Assembly (NCBI GenBank): GCA_031288745.1
Contig: JAITQT010000470.1
Coordinates: 1-14,869, forward strand
Origin: Deltaproteobacteria bacterium
Lineage (GTDB): Bacteria > Desulfobacterota > Desulfarculia > Adiutricales > Adiutricaceae
Direction: 5' to 3'
Length of the DNA: 14,869 bases
Positions within the stretch are counted from its first letter, which is position 1. The number at the start of each line of letters is the position of its first letter. Below the pieces are notes generated by a model, which worked only from the letters and a program-made list of their open reading frames with translations, searched no databases and had not been told where the DNA came from. Position numbers and translations under genes: made by a program. Positions 1 to 6,555 of this stretch are shown here, piece by piece.

Positions 1-206
1 TCAGCCGTCTTTATAAATTATTAAATTTTAGCATATTTTAACGATATCTTAAAATTAAAGCAAATTAAAAAAAATGAAGTAATTTAATGGTGTTATCCTT
101 TTTTAGTGGCGACTACTTATCGTCAAATCCTACTGTTGTGGTTGATTCTTTACCTGAATAAAGCGGCCTAGGTCTCCAATTGCACAGTTAGAAGATTTCT
201 TTTAAT
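1..206. other. AT-rich stretch without recognisable gene
   Basis: No open frame of convincing protein character, no RNA gene and no clear repeat was seen here. The first 100 bases are very rich in A and T. The stretch lies at the window edge, downstream of the broken minus-strand frame at 207-404, and may hold more of the same decayed gene. Confidence 0.4.
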
Positions 207-404
207 TTACGACACAGATAAAGACAGATGTATAAGGATCGCTTTATCGCGCTCCACTTTTTCAAATAGTCTGGTGTTTTGCTCTTCAAACCATTGGTTG
301 AACAGATCGTCAAAGCGCCTTCCGTATAGCTCCCACTAGTCCCTTAACATCTTCAATCTTCAGGCCGAGTTGGGGGATAAGAAGTCAACTTTTAAAGTCC
401 TCAT
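207..404 (-). pseudogene. broken protein-coding remnant, function unknown
   Basis: On the minus strand an ATG at 404 opens a short frame reading MRTLKVDFLSPNSA. An overlapping second frame continues with IPQLGLKIEDVKGLVGAIRK. A third frame (207-335) reads through RRFDDLFNQWFEEQNTRLFE and on to a stop at 207-209. The three pieces are protein-like (mixed charged and hydrophobic residues, GC-richer than the surroundings) and fit end to end if two frameshifts are allowed. I do not recognise the family. It could instead be chance open frames. The DNA from 405 to 509, upstream of AMMECR1, is AT-rich and holds two copies of TTTGGTAAA about 17 bases apart (434-442 and 451-459) but no convincing promoter. 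Confidence 0.35.
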
Positions 405-509
405 TTGGCCTAAAATTTAACCTAAAAAAAGGCTTTGGTAAATACAAGGTTTGGTAAAATATCCCTGTCATGCTAAGTCTCTTTTTTTAGTTGGAAAGGC
501 AAGATTATT

Positions 510-1100
510 ATGACCGCAAAAAACGACTCCGCCCCTGATGACGGCTTGGGCTTAACGTTAGAGGTAAAAAAAAGTCTTCTTAAGTGGTGCCGAGATATAT
601 TATCGGCTAAGCTTGAGGGTAACGAAATTCCGCCGGGGCCCGATCTGGGCCAGAGAAAGGGCGGGGTCTTTGTAACTCTCAAAAGAAAAGGCCGTCTTCG
701 GGGCTGTATTGGGAGCTTTAATTTTTCCGCGTCCCTATCAGATTCTATTAGAGAAATGGTCCAGGCGGCTGGTTTTAACGATTACCGCTTCGGCCCTTTA
801 GCGAAAGAAGAATTAAACGATCTTGATATAACCGTTTCCATCCTAACCGAGCCTAAAGCTTTAAATAGTTTAGACGATCTTATCATAGGCCGCGACGGGC
901 TCTATCTAATTCATCCCCGCGGGCGAGGGGTGCTCCTTCCGGTGGTGGCCGTTGAACAGGGCTGGTCCGCTATAGAGTTTGCCAGCCATACGGCTATGAA
1001 GGCCGGACTTCCTCCTAAAGCTTATAAAGACCCCGAAGCTAAGCTTTTGGTCTTCACTGCCCCGGCCTTTTCGACCGACTCATCAGAAAACGATATTTAA
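510..1100 (+). CDS. AMMECR1-domain protein (AmmeMemoRadiSam system protein A type)
   Basis: A 196-residue protein that is almost entirely one AMMECR1 domain. Seen directly: GVFVTL (52-57), the family signature LRGCIG (63-68) with its cysteine, DLDITVSILTEP (104-115), GLYLIHPRGRGVLLPVVAVE (130-149), and a C-terminal block containing GLPPKAYKD (166-174). The length matches bacterial members. No signal peptide or membrane segment is present, so it should be cytoplasmic. In many bacteria and archaea this domain is encoded with a Memo-like protein and a radical SAM enzyme, but neither partner is here; the biochemical role of the family is not established. The ATG at 510 follows a weak GGAAAGG (494-500). 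The aldo/keto reductase gene starts 69 bases downstream with no terminator between them, so the two may be co-transcribed. Confidence 0.9.
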   Translation: MTAKNDSAPDDGLGLTLEVKKSLLKWCRDILSAKLEGNEIPPGPDLGQRKGGVFVTLKRKGRLRGCIGSFNFSASLSDSIREMVQAAGFNDYRFGPLAKEELNDLDITVSILTEPKALNSLDDLIIGRDGLYLIHPRGRGVLLPVVAVEQGWSAIEFASHTAMKAGLPPKAYKDPEAKLLVFTAPAFSTDSSENDI

Positions 1101-1169
1101 TCCGCATAGATAGCTTTATAGGTTGCTTTTAATATTTGAAAACTAAAGTAAGATTTGGAGGTATATTTA

Positions 1170-2342
1170 ATGATAAAAAATACTAGAATCATAGGCCAAA
1201 CAGGCCTTTCCTCTTCTATTTTAGGCTTTGGTTGTATGAGGCTTCCCATAACCGGTAAAACCAACGATTCAGTAGACGTTGATTTGTCCGTTTCGATGAT
1301 TAGACAAGCAGTCGATAGAGGGGTAACTTACGTCGATAGCGCGTATCCCTATCATTCAAACAGCAGAACTGAGCCTGGAATGAGCGAGCCTATTTTAGGT
1401 CAGGCTTTGAGAGGAGGCTACAGGGAAAAGGTAACTTTGGCTACTAAGCTTCCCACCTGGTTAGTGGAAAAGCGCTCTGACATGGATAAATTCCTCGACC
1501 TACAGCTCTCTCGACTGGGTGTTTCTCAAATAGACTTTTATCTAGCCCATAATCTAAACTCATCTGTTTGGGATAAGCTCTTATCTTTGGGGCTCAGACA
1601 ATTTATGGACGAGGCCGTTAAAGATGGACGGATCCATTTTCCAGGGTTTTCCTTTCATGATTTTTACCCTATTTTTGAGAAAATCGTCTCCAGCTACGAT
1701 TGGGCCTTTGCCCAGATTCAATACAATTACCTAGACACCGAATACCAAGCCGGAAAGAAAGGCCTTGAGCTGGCAGCCTCAAAGGGTATGGGCCTAGTGA
1801 TTATGGAGCCATTAAGAGGGGGTTTTCTGGTCAATAGCATGCCTCCCGAGCCGAGGGAAATTTTAACCGAGGCTCGGCCCGATTGGTCGCTTCCGGCTTG
1901 GGCCCTTAATTTTATCTGGAATCACCCTCAGGTTTCAGTGGTCTTAAGCGGCATGTCTACCCCTGAGCAAGTTGATGAAAACATACTTCTAGCCGAACAA
2001 TGGCATGAAGGCCTATTTACCGCAAGAGACGATGCAGCTTTAACAAAGGTTAAGGAATATTTCGCGGCCAATATCAAAGCCAACTGCACGTCCTGCGGCT
2101 ACTGCATGCCGTGCCCTTCGGGAGTGGATATTCCTAAGAATTTAACCTTTCTCAATCAGTACTACCTATTTGACACCGAGGCCGCTAAGAGCGCCTGCCG
2201 CTATTATTATTCCATTCAGCTGACCGAAGAGCAAAGATCGTCTAATTGCGTTGGTTGCAAAGAGTGCGAGGAAAAGTGCCCGCAGAGCTTAACAATACCT
2301 GAGTTTTTGGCTCAGACAGCCCAGTGTTATAAGAGCGAGTAA
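1170..2342 (+). CDS. aldo/keto reductase with C-terminal 4Fe-4S cysteine clusters
   Basis: A 390-residue predicted oxidoreductase of the aldo/keto reductase superfamily, ferredoxin-fused type (COG1453-like). The N-terminal TIM-barrel part shows GFGCMRLP (19-26) and a complete catalytic tetrad by motif: Asp56 and Tyr61 (VDSAYPY), Lys93 (ATKLP) and His127 (DFYLAH). The C-terminal part has two cysteine clusters: C306, C309, C312, C315 followed by P, and C360, C363, C366, C370 followed by P. The second is a classic CxxCxxCxxxCP 4Fe-4S ligand set. Substrate and electron partner cannot be told. The frame is open from a TTG at 1155, but that TTG overlaps the ribosome binding site: GGAGG at 1157-1161 stands 8 bases before the ATG at 1170, which I take as the start. 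The family is cytoplasmic. Co-transcription with the AMMECR1 gene is likely. Confidence 0.92.
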   Translation: MIKNTRIIGQTGLSSSILGFGCMRLPITGKTNDSVDVDLSVSMIRQAVDRGVTYVDSAYPYHSNSRTEPGMSEPILGQALRGGYREKVTLATKLPTWLVEKRSDMDKFLDLQLSRLGVSQIDFYLAHNLNSSVWDKLLSLGLRQFMDEAVKDGRIHFPGFSFHDFYPIFEKIVSSYDWAFAQIQYNYLDTEYQAGKKGLELAASKGMGLVIMEPLRGGFLVNSMPPEPREILTEARPDWSLPAWALNFIWNHPQVSVVLSGMSTPEQVDENILLAEQWHEGLFTARDDAALTKVKEYFAANIKANCTSCGYCMPCPSGVDIPKNLTFLNQYYLFDTEAAKSACRYYYSIQLTEEQRSSNCVGCKECEEKCPQSLTIPEFLAQTAQCYKSE

Positions 2343-2344
2343 GG

Positions 2345-2368
2345 CTAAAAGGTTTTTGGTTTTTTTTA
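2345..2368 (+). terminator. putative intrinsic terminator after the aldo/keto reductase gene
   Basis: CTAAAA (2345-2350) can pair with TTTTGG (2354-2359) across a 3-base loop, with one G-T wobble, followed by a run of eight or more T. The stem is weak but the T tract is strong and lies just after the stop codon, so it would end the AMMECR1/reductase transcript. Confidence 0.4.
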
Positions 2369-2426
2369 TTTTTCTTTCTATTGGCTGCCTATTAGTTTTT
2401 AAGAAGATTTAGAGTATAAAAAAATA

Positions 2427-2728
2427 TCATCCGCTCATAGGCCTATGGGTTAGTACCCTCTTATAGGTAGATAGTTTTAAAGCCTTAACCACCTTGGTTT
2501 TGTCTTTAGCCATGGCTATAAAACTTTGGGGAAAATATCGGAGGCCTCTCACGCTAAAGCCTTCGGTTAAGACGCCTCTCAAGAAAGTTCACTTTAATCA
2601 TCTCTGGGCTTAGGTTCTTGTGGGTCTTATCGCCTGCAGCGGCGACTAACTTAAAAAAATCCCCGATAGAAACTAAAATCAATATACGTTAAAGCCCGAA
2701 TTTAAGCGGTTACTGCCTTTTGCGACAT
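2427..2728 (-). pseudogene. broken protein-coding remnant with frameshifts, function unknown
   Basis: Reading the minus strand from an ATG at 2728: MSQKAVTA, a stop, then IRALTYIDFSFYRGFF in the same frame. Across a T7 run, a second frame reads KLVAAAGDKTHKNLSPEMIK and NFLERRLNRRL up to a TAG at 2554-2556. An overlapping third frame continues with EGFSVRGLRYFPQSFIA and KDKTKVVKALKLSTYKRVL to a TGA at 2427-2429. The pieces are strongly protein-like and adjoin, which is what a gene with about two frameshifts and one nonsense change looks like. The product is not recognised. Programmed frameshifting is possible but less likely than decay, given similar debris elsewhere in this gap. Confidence 0.45.
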
Positions 2729-3004
2729 TTTTATTATAGTTGAGAGGGCCAGAGTTGAGTTTGGGCCTTAAAACGTTCTAATGAGGTGAAGGAGCGGAGA
2801 GGGTATGGTAGATAGGGCCAGTTTTTTTAAGTAGAGCAATTTAAGAAAATAATCCACTAATATTCTTTAGCTTTATTAGGGAAAATCATTCTTGAATTAA
2901 GAAAATTTACAGAGAGGCCTTTATTTTGATTTAAATAATGAACTCTCTTATAACAGATAATGATTATTTTGCCCAAGATAATATCTTGACTCTTTAAGCT
3001 CTAA
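2729..3004. other. non-coding spacer, nothing recognised
   Basis: AT-rich DNA between the broken frame at 2427-2728 and the first copy of the dispersed repeat. No open frame, RNA gene or convincing hairpin was seen. The last bases before the repeat read AGCTCTAA; a near match (AGCTCTTA) occurs at the other end of the repeat. Confidence 0.35.
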
Positions 3005-3294
3005 GTGTCCGTTCACCAATGTGAACGTTTAAGGGCCCATTCACAAAAGAGAACGTTGCGGGGCCAAGCCTATTGAAAGGGAAGACACGTACCGCAACAA
3101 TTTAGCCCTTTATGGGAGCTTAGCAATTTTAACATTAATCAAAGTTAAAATATATGGTTGGAGCAGAGAGCTAAGTATAAACCTCAAAAGAACTAATGTT
3201 CAGAACTTAAGGGTATGCTAAAACTCAATTACAACTAGAAAGTCGCTACCAGCCGTCATGTTGGGATAAAAAGATTTGGTGAACGGTTACAGCT
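3005..3294 (+). repeat. dispersed 290-bp element, copy A (full length)
   Basis: This stretch is about 85% identical by eye to 11484-11771 over its whole length, and its first half matches 8029-8170. All three copies lie in the same orientation. It has no open frame conserved between copies: the frame open in copy C is stopped in copy A. Structure seen: a hairpin GTTCAC-CAAT-GTGAAC (3011-3026); a stem GTTGCGG (3055-3061) with CCGCAAC (3092-3098); and matching ends CCGTTCACCAA (3009-3019) with TTGGTGAACGG (3276-3286). The stem and the ends show compensatory changes in copy C. It could be a structured non-coding RNA family or a MITE-like non-autonomous element. It is not an attachment site or CRISPR. 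Confidence 0.85.
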
Positions 3295-3324
3295 CTTATA
3301 AGCCTTTAGACTTTATTAAGGCCG

Positions 3325-3351
3325 GTTCGGCTACTACGTAAAAAGCCGAAC
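3325..3351. repeat. 8-bp perfect inverted repeat
   Basis: GTTCGGCT (3325-3332) and AGCCGAAC (3344-3351) pair perfectly around an 11-base loop. It is GC-richer than its surroundings. There is no T tract on either side, so it is not a standard terminator. It begins 30 bases after dispersed repeat copy A. Function unknown. Confidence 0.5.
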
Positions 3352-3420
3352 GTTATTAAAAGCTTCTACTTGACCTTTCGTTGGCGTTAGCTGCATCTAG
3401 TTTAAATATAGATTTTGACC

Positions 3421-3440
3421 AATGGCGGGAGCCATTTTTT
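3421..3440 (+). terminator. short terminator-like hairpin
   Basis: AATGGC (3421-3426), loop GGGA, GCCATT (3431-3436), then TTTT. It has the form of a compact intrinsic terminator, 127 bases downstream of repeat copy A. No intact gene reads into it, so it may belong to a lost gene or end a transcript that starts in the repeat. Confidence 0.4.
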
Positions 3441-3640
3441 ATATTACTGAGATTGGGGTGCCTAGGTTTTGGCCGTAGGTTTTTAGGCGGGCTGAAAAAC
3501 GTCGCTAAACCAAAAAAGAAGCCGTAGCGTTTTGAATCCAGTTTTGGCTTCTAAATTAAACGAGAGTGACCTGACTAGGCCAGGTCTTTATCGAATAAGC
3601 CGCTCTTAACCAAGGGGGAAAAAGCTAGATATTTTGCTAA

Positions 3641-3892
3641 AGGAGAAGTTTAAAGAGAGGAAAGATTGTTAAATATCTTGTTGAAAGGGAAAGCCGATGG
3701 TATATTGGCCTAAGCTCTCTTTGTGTTGATAGGTAAGGCCTAGTGGTTTTAGTAATATTTTTTCGAGAGCGAATGAAACTATTTAACAAAAGATTTATGG
3801 CCAGCCTTACGTTTTCGAGGTTTTTTTGATATAACCAAGCCCTAGACTTAAAAGATATCGAACTAGGCTTAATAGAGATAAAGCGACTTTAA
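3641..3892 (+). pseudogene. possible decayed gene, one frame with two internal stops
   Basis: A single plus-strand frame gives three consecutive open runs of 31, 30 and 20 codons, separated by one TAA (3734-3736) and one TGA (3827-3829), and ending at TAA 3890-3892. The runs are protein-like: GKIVKYLVERESRWYIGLSS in the first, FRERMKLFNKRFMASLTF in the second, ALDLKDIELGLIEIKRL in the third. Upstream the same frame carries more frequent stops. No family is recognised. In AT-rich DNA such runs can arise by chance, so confidence is low. Confidence 0.27.
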
Positions 3893-4324
3893 CCTAAAAA
3901 GAAGCCTTGAAAAAAAAAATGTTGTAATCGCGTTCAAGTCATGTTAGTATACGAAAAGTGACCAATATTGACGATTAGATATTAAAGCATCACTCAAGGG
4001 CAGGTGAGTCACGATACTATTAGTGTTTGGCCAAGGGCAAGCTCCTTAACATTGCAGCTTTAAGTATGACTAAGTTTTTGTTTGGTAAAGGGAAATCTTT
4101 GACCGAGCCTTAAGCTTAGAAAAAAAATAAAGCTCCAATACGTTTAGCTTCCCTAAATTGAACCAGAACGCTCTAAAATCCCTGACTCGCTTAGGTCGCA
4201 AGGGCGGAGCGAAACGAATAAGTGCTGGAAGTTGGGTTTAAGAATTAAGTTTTAAGGAGTTACGTTGAAAGTCCCTCGTAAGGAGGCTATTGCCCTTTTC
4301 TAGCCATGCGCTTTAAATTCTGTT
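3893..4324. other. non-coding stretch, nothing recognised
   Basis: No intact open frame, RNA gene or terminator-like hairpin was seen on either strand. It includes an A10 run (3910-3919). It probably continues the decayed DNA on both sides. Confidence 0.35.
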
Positions 4325-4462
4325 TTATATCTCCTTATAAAGTAACAACGATTTTTTTATCTTGATTGAAACGCTCTCTCTCCCATCAAGTAAGACGAAA
4401 AGGTTTTTTAGCCTCTCTGCTCTTTCATTCTTAGGATAAAAATTAAGTATTTTAGCTTTTAC
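4325..4462 (-). pseudogene. protein-like open frame fragment, no start
   Basis: A minus-strand frame of 45 codons runs between a TAG (4463-4465) and a TAA (4325-4327). It has no ATG near its beginning and reads through NFYPKNERAERLKNLFVLLD followed by a lysine-rich tail. Upstream of the TAG the same frame gives only 11 more codons. It looks like the C-terminal end of a lost gene; no family is recognised. The DNA from 4463 to 4721 holds only an A/T inverted repeat (AAAACAAT 4608-4615, ATTGTTTT 4627-4634). Confidence 0.28.
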
Positions 4463-4721
4463 CTAGTTGCTTTTATGTTTAATATGAGTTTCGGTCGATT
4501 AACTTATCTCTCATCAAATACCTTTAAGCTTGTAGTTAAAAATCCACGCTGATTTAGCATTGTTGCAGAAATCACACAGTCGAAGCCTTAATAGGGCCTA
4601 AAAAAATAAAACAATGCGTTTTTTTTATTGTTTTGTTCCAAAAGAGACTGGCCTGATATTTGCTTTGCCTATTAGTTTTGGCTTAAGCCGCGCATAGGTT
4701 TTTTAGCCAGAAAAAAACAGC

Positions 4722-4750
4722 TTGACTTTGTCAACCCGTTACGTTATTTT
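4722..4750 (+). promoter_or_regulatory. sigma-70-like promoter of the first porin gene
   Basis: TTGACT (4722-4727), a 17-base spacer, TATTTT (4745-4750). Transcription should start near 4757, giving a leader of about 130 bases. The -35 box is part of an inverted repeat TTGAC-TTT-GTCAA (4722-4734), which could be an operator. Confidence 0.6.
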
Positions 4751-4779
4751 ATGTCTTAATTTCTTAGCAGAATATTATC

Positions 4780-4861
4780 TTTGCTTTGAAGCAAAAAAAA
4801 GAGATGGTCTAATTTGGGTAAGTCGCTTTCTGAGACAGGATCGACTATTTAGCCTATCTCT
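4780..4861 (+). promoter_or_regulatory. structured 5' leader of the first porin mRNA
   Basis: Inside the predicted leader, TTTGCT (4780-4785) pairs with AGCAAA (4790-4795). AGAGATGG (4800-4807) can pair with CCTATCTCT (4853-4861) with one bulged A. The space between holds a nested hairpin of AGTCG (4821-4825) with CGACT (4842-4846), and TTCTG with CAGGA around an AGA loop. The ribosome binding site AGGAG (4874-4878) is left unpaired. This could be a stability element or a small-RNA target; folding by eye only. Confidence 0.4.
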
Positions 4862-4885
4862 CATATCATTAATAGGAGAAACTAG

Positions 4886-6286
4886 ATGAAAAAGTTCCTC
4901 GCTTTGTTTTTGGGCGCAATTTTAGTCGCAAATGCGGCACCCTCCTTAGCCGCTTCCAAAATTGACTTTAGCGGCTATTTCAAAATTTTCCATTCTGATG
5001 AATCTAACTTCACTCGGCATTGGGACAACAACCAACGCGATGAAGATCATTATTTTGCCAACAAGATTCAGATGAACGTTTCCATTAAACCCACAGACGA
5101 TATAGAAATTCGTTGGGTTATCCGCGGGCCAGACAATTATAGGTGGGGCGCTACGGCTGTTGGAACAGGCGCTTTAACCAACGTCATAACTAGATCCCTT
5201 CACGTTAAAATTAAGCAGCCTTGGGGGACTTTTTACGTTGGCCGCATTGCCGATAACCTCCCAGGCAACGTGGGCGGTCTATACACTTTAGGTTATCGTA
5301 AGAAATGGGGTAACGAGTGGCTTCATCCTGATAACATCTTTGATATTAGCGCTCCGGTCGACGGCATAGCTTACGATCATGATTTTGGCAACGGTTGGGG
5401 TTTGCAGGCCTATTACGCCAAGTGGAATCATTATACCCCTTTGGCTTACATCACTTCTGCAGCCGGTGTAACTACCCAGAATGGGACCGATAAAGATCGT
5501 GATCGAGACGTGTTCGGAATAGAACCACGCTATAAGTGGGATGGTGGCGGGGCCTCGCTGGGTATTGAATATATTAGAAATATGAATACTAATGGTGCTA
5601 CTGTTACCTCTAACTATGGTATTATATTTAACCCGGCTTTTATGCATAAATGGGGTGCTTTCAGTATTCATTTTGAAGGTAAAGTCGGTTGGGGCAAAAC
5701 TAAATTTGTAGGTAACACTACTACAAAAAGTGCTGGTCTCGGTCTTTATTTAGACGCTAATTATGACTATGGTTCCGGTGATGTGACCTTAATGGGCTTT
5801 TACATTGACGGTACTAAGAGAAATGGAAAGGTTAATAACCTATTCGATCTGGGTGATTTCGCGCCTTTTATCGTAGCCTTTAACAAGGCCGCTTACGGAC
5901 AGGGTACCTGGACCAGGGGCAGCGGCTGGACTGGTAGTGGGAATCAAGGTTGGGGCACTGTAGGTAACCGTGCCTCAGCGAGTAACTCAACAGAACCCAA
6001 GACAAACATTTGGGGGGTGGGTCTGTTGGGCAATCAGAGCCTCAACGACGATATAAAGTTTAATTATGGCTTTGGTTATTTCGGTCTAGTTAGGGCTAAT
6101 CCTGGCTGGAGTAAATCCCTTGGTTTTGAAATCGACTTGGGCGCGACCTTCCAGCTTTTAGATAATTTGCAGTTTGAGTCCCAATTTGGGTATATGTTTA
6201 GTGGTAATGCCTATAAGCGAGCTGTCAGCGGACCCTCTCCCAAGGACACTTTTACATGGCTCAACGTCTTGGCCGTTACCTTTTAA
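4886..6286 (+). CDS. outer-membrane homotrimeric porin-like protein (first of a tandem pair)
   Basis: A 466-residue outer-membrane beta-barrel protein. It has a typical Sec signal peptide (KK at 2-3, hydrophobic core 4-18, cleavage near LAA/S at 23-24). The mature chain starts with KIDFSGYFKIFHS and alternates aromatic and polar residues with many Gly, Asn and Asp, as barrels do. It ends in Phe (LAVTF), the usual BAM recognition end. Overall it resembles the homotrimeric porin family of Desulfovibrio-type bacteria, which forms general diffusion channels; this is by recall of pattern, not a search. The ATG at 4886 follows AGGAG (4874-4878). The next gene is a clear paralogue: both share IKPT, QPWGT, HDFGNGWGL, NQS/VHSxNDDIKFNYG and FGYMFxGNAYK. 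It has its own promoter and terminator, so each porin is probably transcribed separately. Confidence 0.85.
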   Translation: MKKFLALFLGAILVANAAPSLAASKIDFSGYFKIFHSDESNFTRHWDNNQRDEDHYFANKIQMNVSIKPTDDIEIRWVIRGPDNYRWGATAVGTGALTNVITRSLHVKIKQPWGTFYVGRIADNLPGNVGGLYTLGYRKKWGNEWLHPDNIFDISAPVDGIAYDHDFGNGWGLQAYYAKWNHYTPLAYITSAAGVTTQNGTDKDRDRDVFGIEPRYKWDGGGASLGIEYIRNMNTNGATVTSNYGIIFNPAFMHKWGAFSIHFEGKVGWGKTKFVGNTTTKSAGLGLYLDANYDYGSGDVTLMGFYIDGTKRNGKVNNLFDLGDFAPFIVAFNKAAYGQGTWTRGSGWTGSGNQGWGTVGNRASASNSTEPKTNIWGVGLLGNQSLNDDIKFNYGFGYFGLVRANPGWSKSLGFEIDLGATFQLLDNLQFESQFGYMFSGNAYKRAVSGPSPKDTFTWLNVLAVTF

Positions 6287-6318
6287 TTTAACATAGCAGA
6301 CTACTTCTTTAATTTAAA

Positions 6319-6354
6319 CCTCCGTGCTTTAAAATCCAAAGCACGGAGGTTTTT
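6319..6354 (+). terminator. strong intrinsic terminator after the first porin gene
   Basis: CCTCCGTGCTTT (6319-6330), loop AAAATCC, AAAGCACGGAGG (6338-6349), then TTTTT. A perfect 12-bp stem 33 bases after the stop codon. Confidence 0.93.
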
Positions 6355-6405
6355 CATTTATATTGAGGTCGTTTTCAGGGGGCTAGCTAAAGGGAAAAAA
6401 AATTG

Positions 6406-6434
6406 TTGCAATGTAAAAAAAAAAAGACTATTAT
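6406..6434 (+). promoter_or_regulatory. sigma-70-like promoter of the second porin gene with A11 spacer tract
   Basis: TTGCAA (6406-6411), a 17-base spacer, TATTAT (6429-6434). Transcription should start near 6441. Eleven of the 17 spacer bases are one unbroken A run (6415-6425). Gain or loss of A by slippage would change the spacing and so promoter strength. Confidence 0.6.
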
Positions 6435-6450
6435 TGCTATACGTTGTTAT

Positions 6451-6515
6451 TGCCTCTAACTGAAGGCAGCCCCTTATGGGCGCAACTGCTTCTGGGCAAA
6501 TATAAGAAGCGGTTG
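6451..6515 (+). promoter_or_regulatory. structured 5' leader of the second porin mRNA: three adjacent hairpins
   Basis: Three stems lie almost back to back. TGCCT (6451-6455) pairs with AGGCA (6464-6468). GCCC (6469-6472) pairs with GGGC (6478-6481). CAACTGCTTCT (6483-6493) pairs with AGAAGCGGTTG (6505-6515), 11 pairs with one wobble around an 11-base loop. The last stem ends 28 bases before the ribosome binding site AAGGAG (6544-6549). Plausible roles are mRNA stability or post-transcriptional control. Confidence 0.5.
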
Positions 6516-6555
6516 TTAAGGGAGTCTTCAAACCAAAATTCTTAAGGAGAAACAG

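Noticed and set aside
473..682. 69-codon minus-strand frame over the start of the AMMECR1 gene
   Set aside because: Overlaps the conserved AMMECR1 coding region and has no protein-like character.
1155..1169. TTG start five codons before the aldo/keto reductase ATG
   Set aside because: The TTG overlaps the GGAGG ribosome binding site that serves the ATG at 1170.
3005..3294. Reading the dispersed repeat as a group II intron or as a coding IS fragment
   Set aside because: No domain V-like structure or intron-encoded protein was seen, and short frames in one copy are stopped in the other.
4608..4634. AAAACAAT/ATTGTTTT hairpin as a terminator
   Set aside because: Only A-T pairs, loop made of T, and no gene reads into it.
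2343..4885. Apparent abundance of AGGCCT, CCTAGG and GGCC motifs in the gene-free DNA
   Set aside because: The same motifs are frequent in the coding regions too, and without counts against a background this cannot be called enrichment.
5288..5671. 127-codon minus-strand frame inside the first porin gene
   Set aside because: Antisense shadow of a well-supported barrel gene; no ribosome binding site and no domain.
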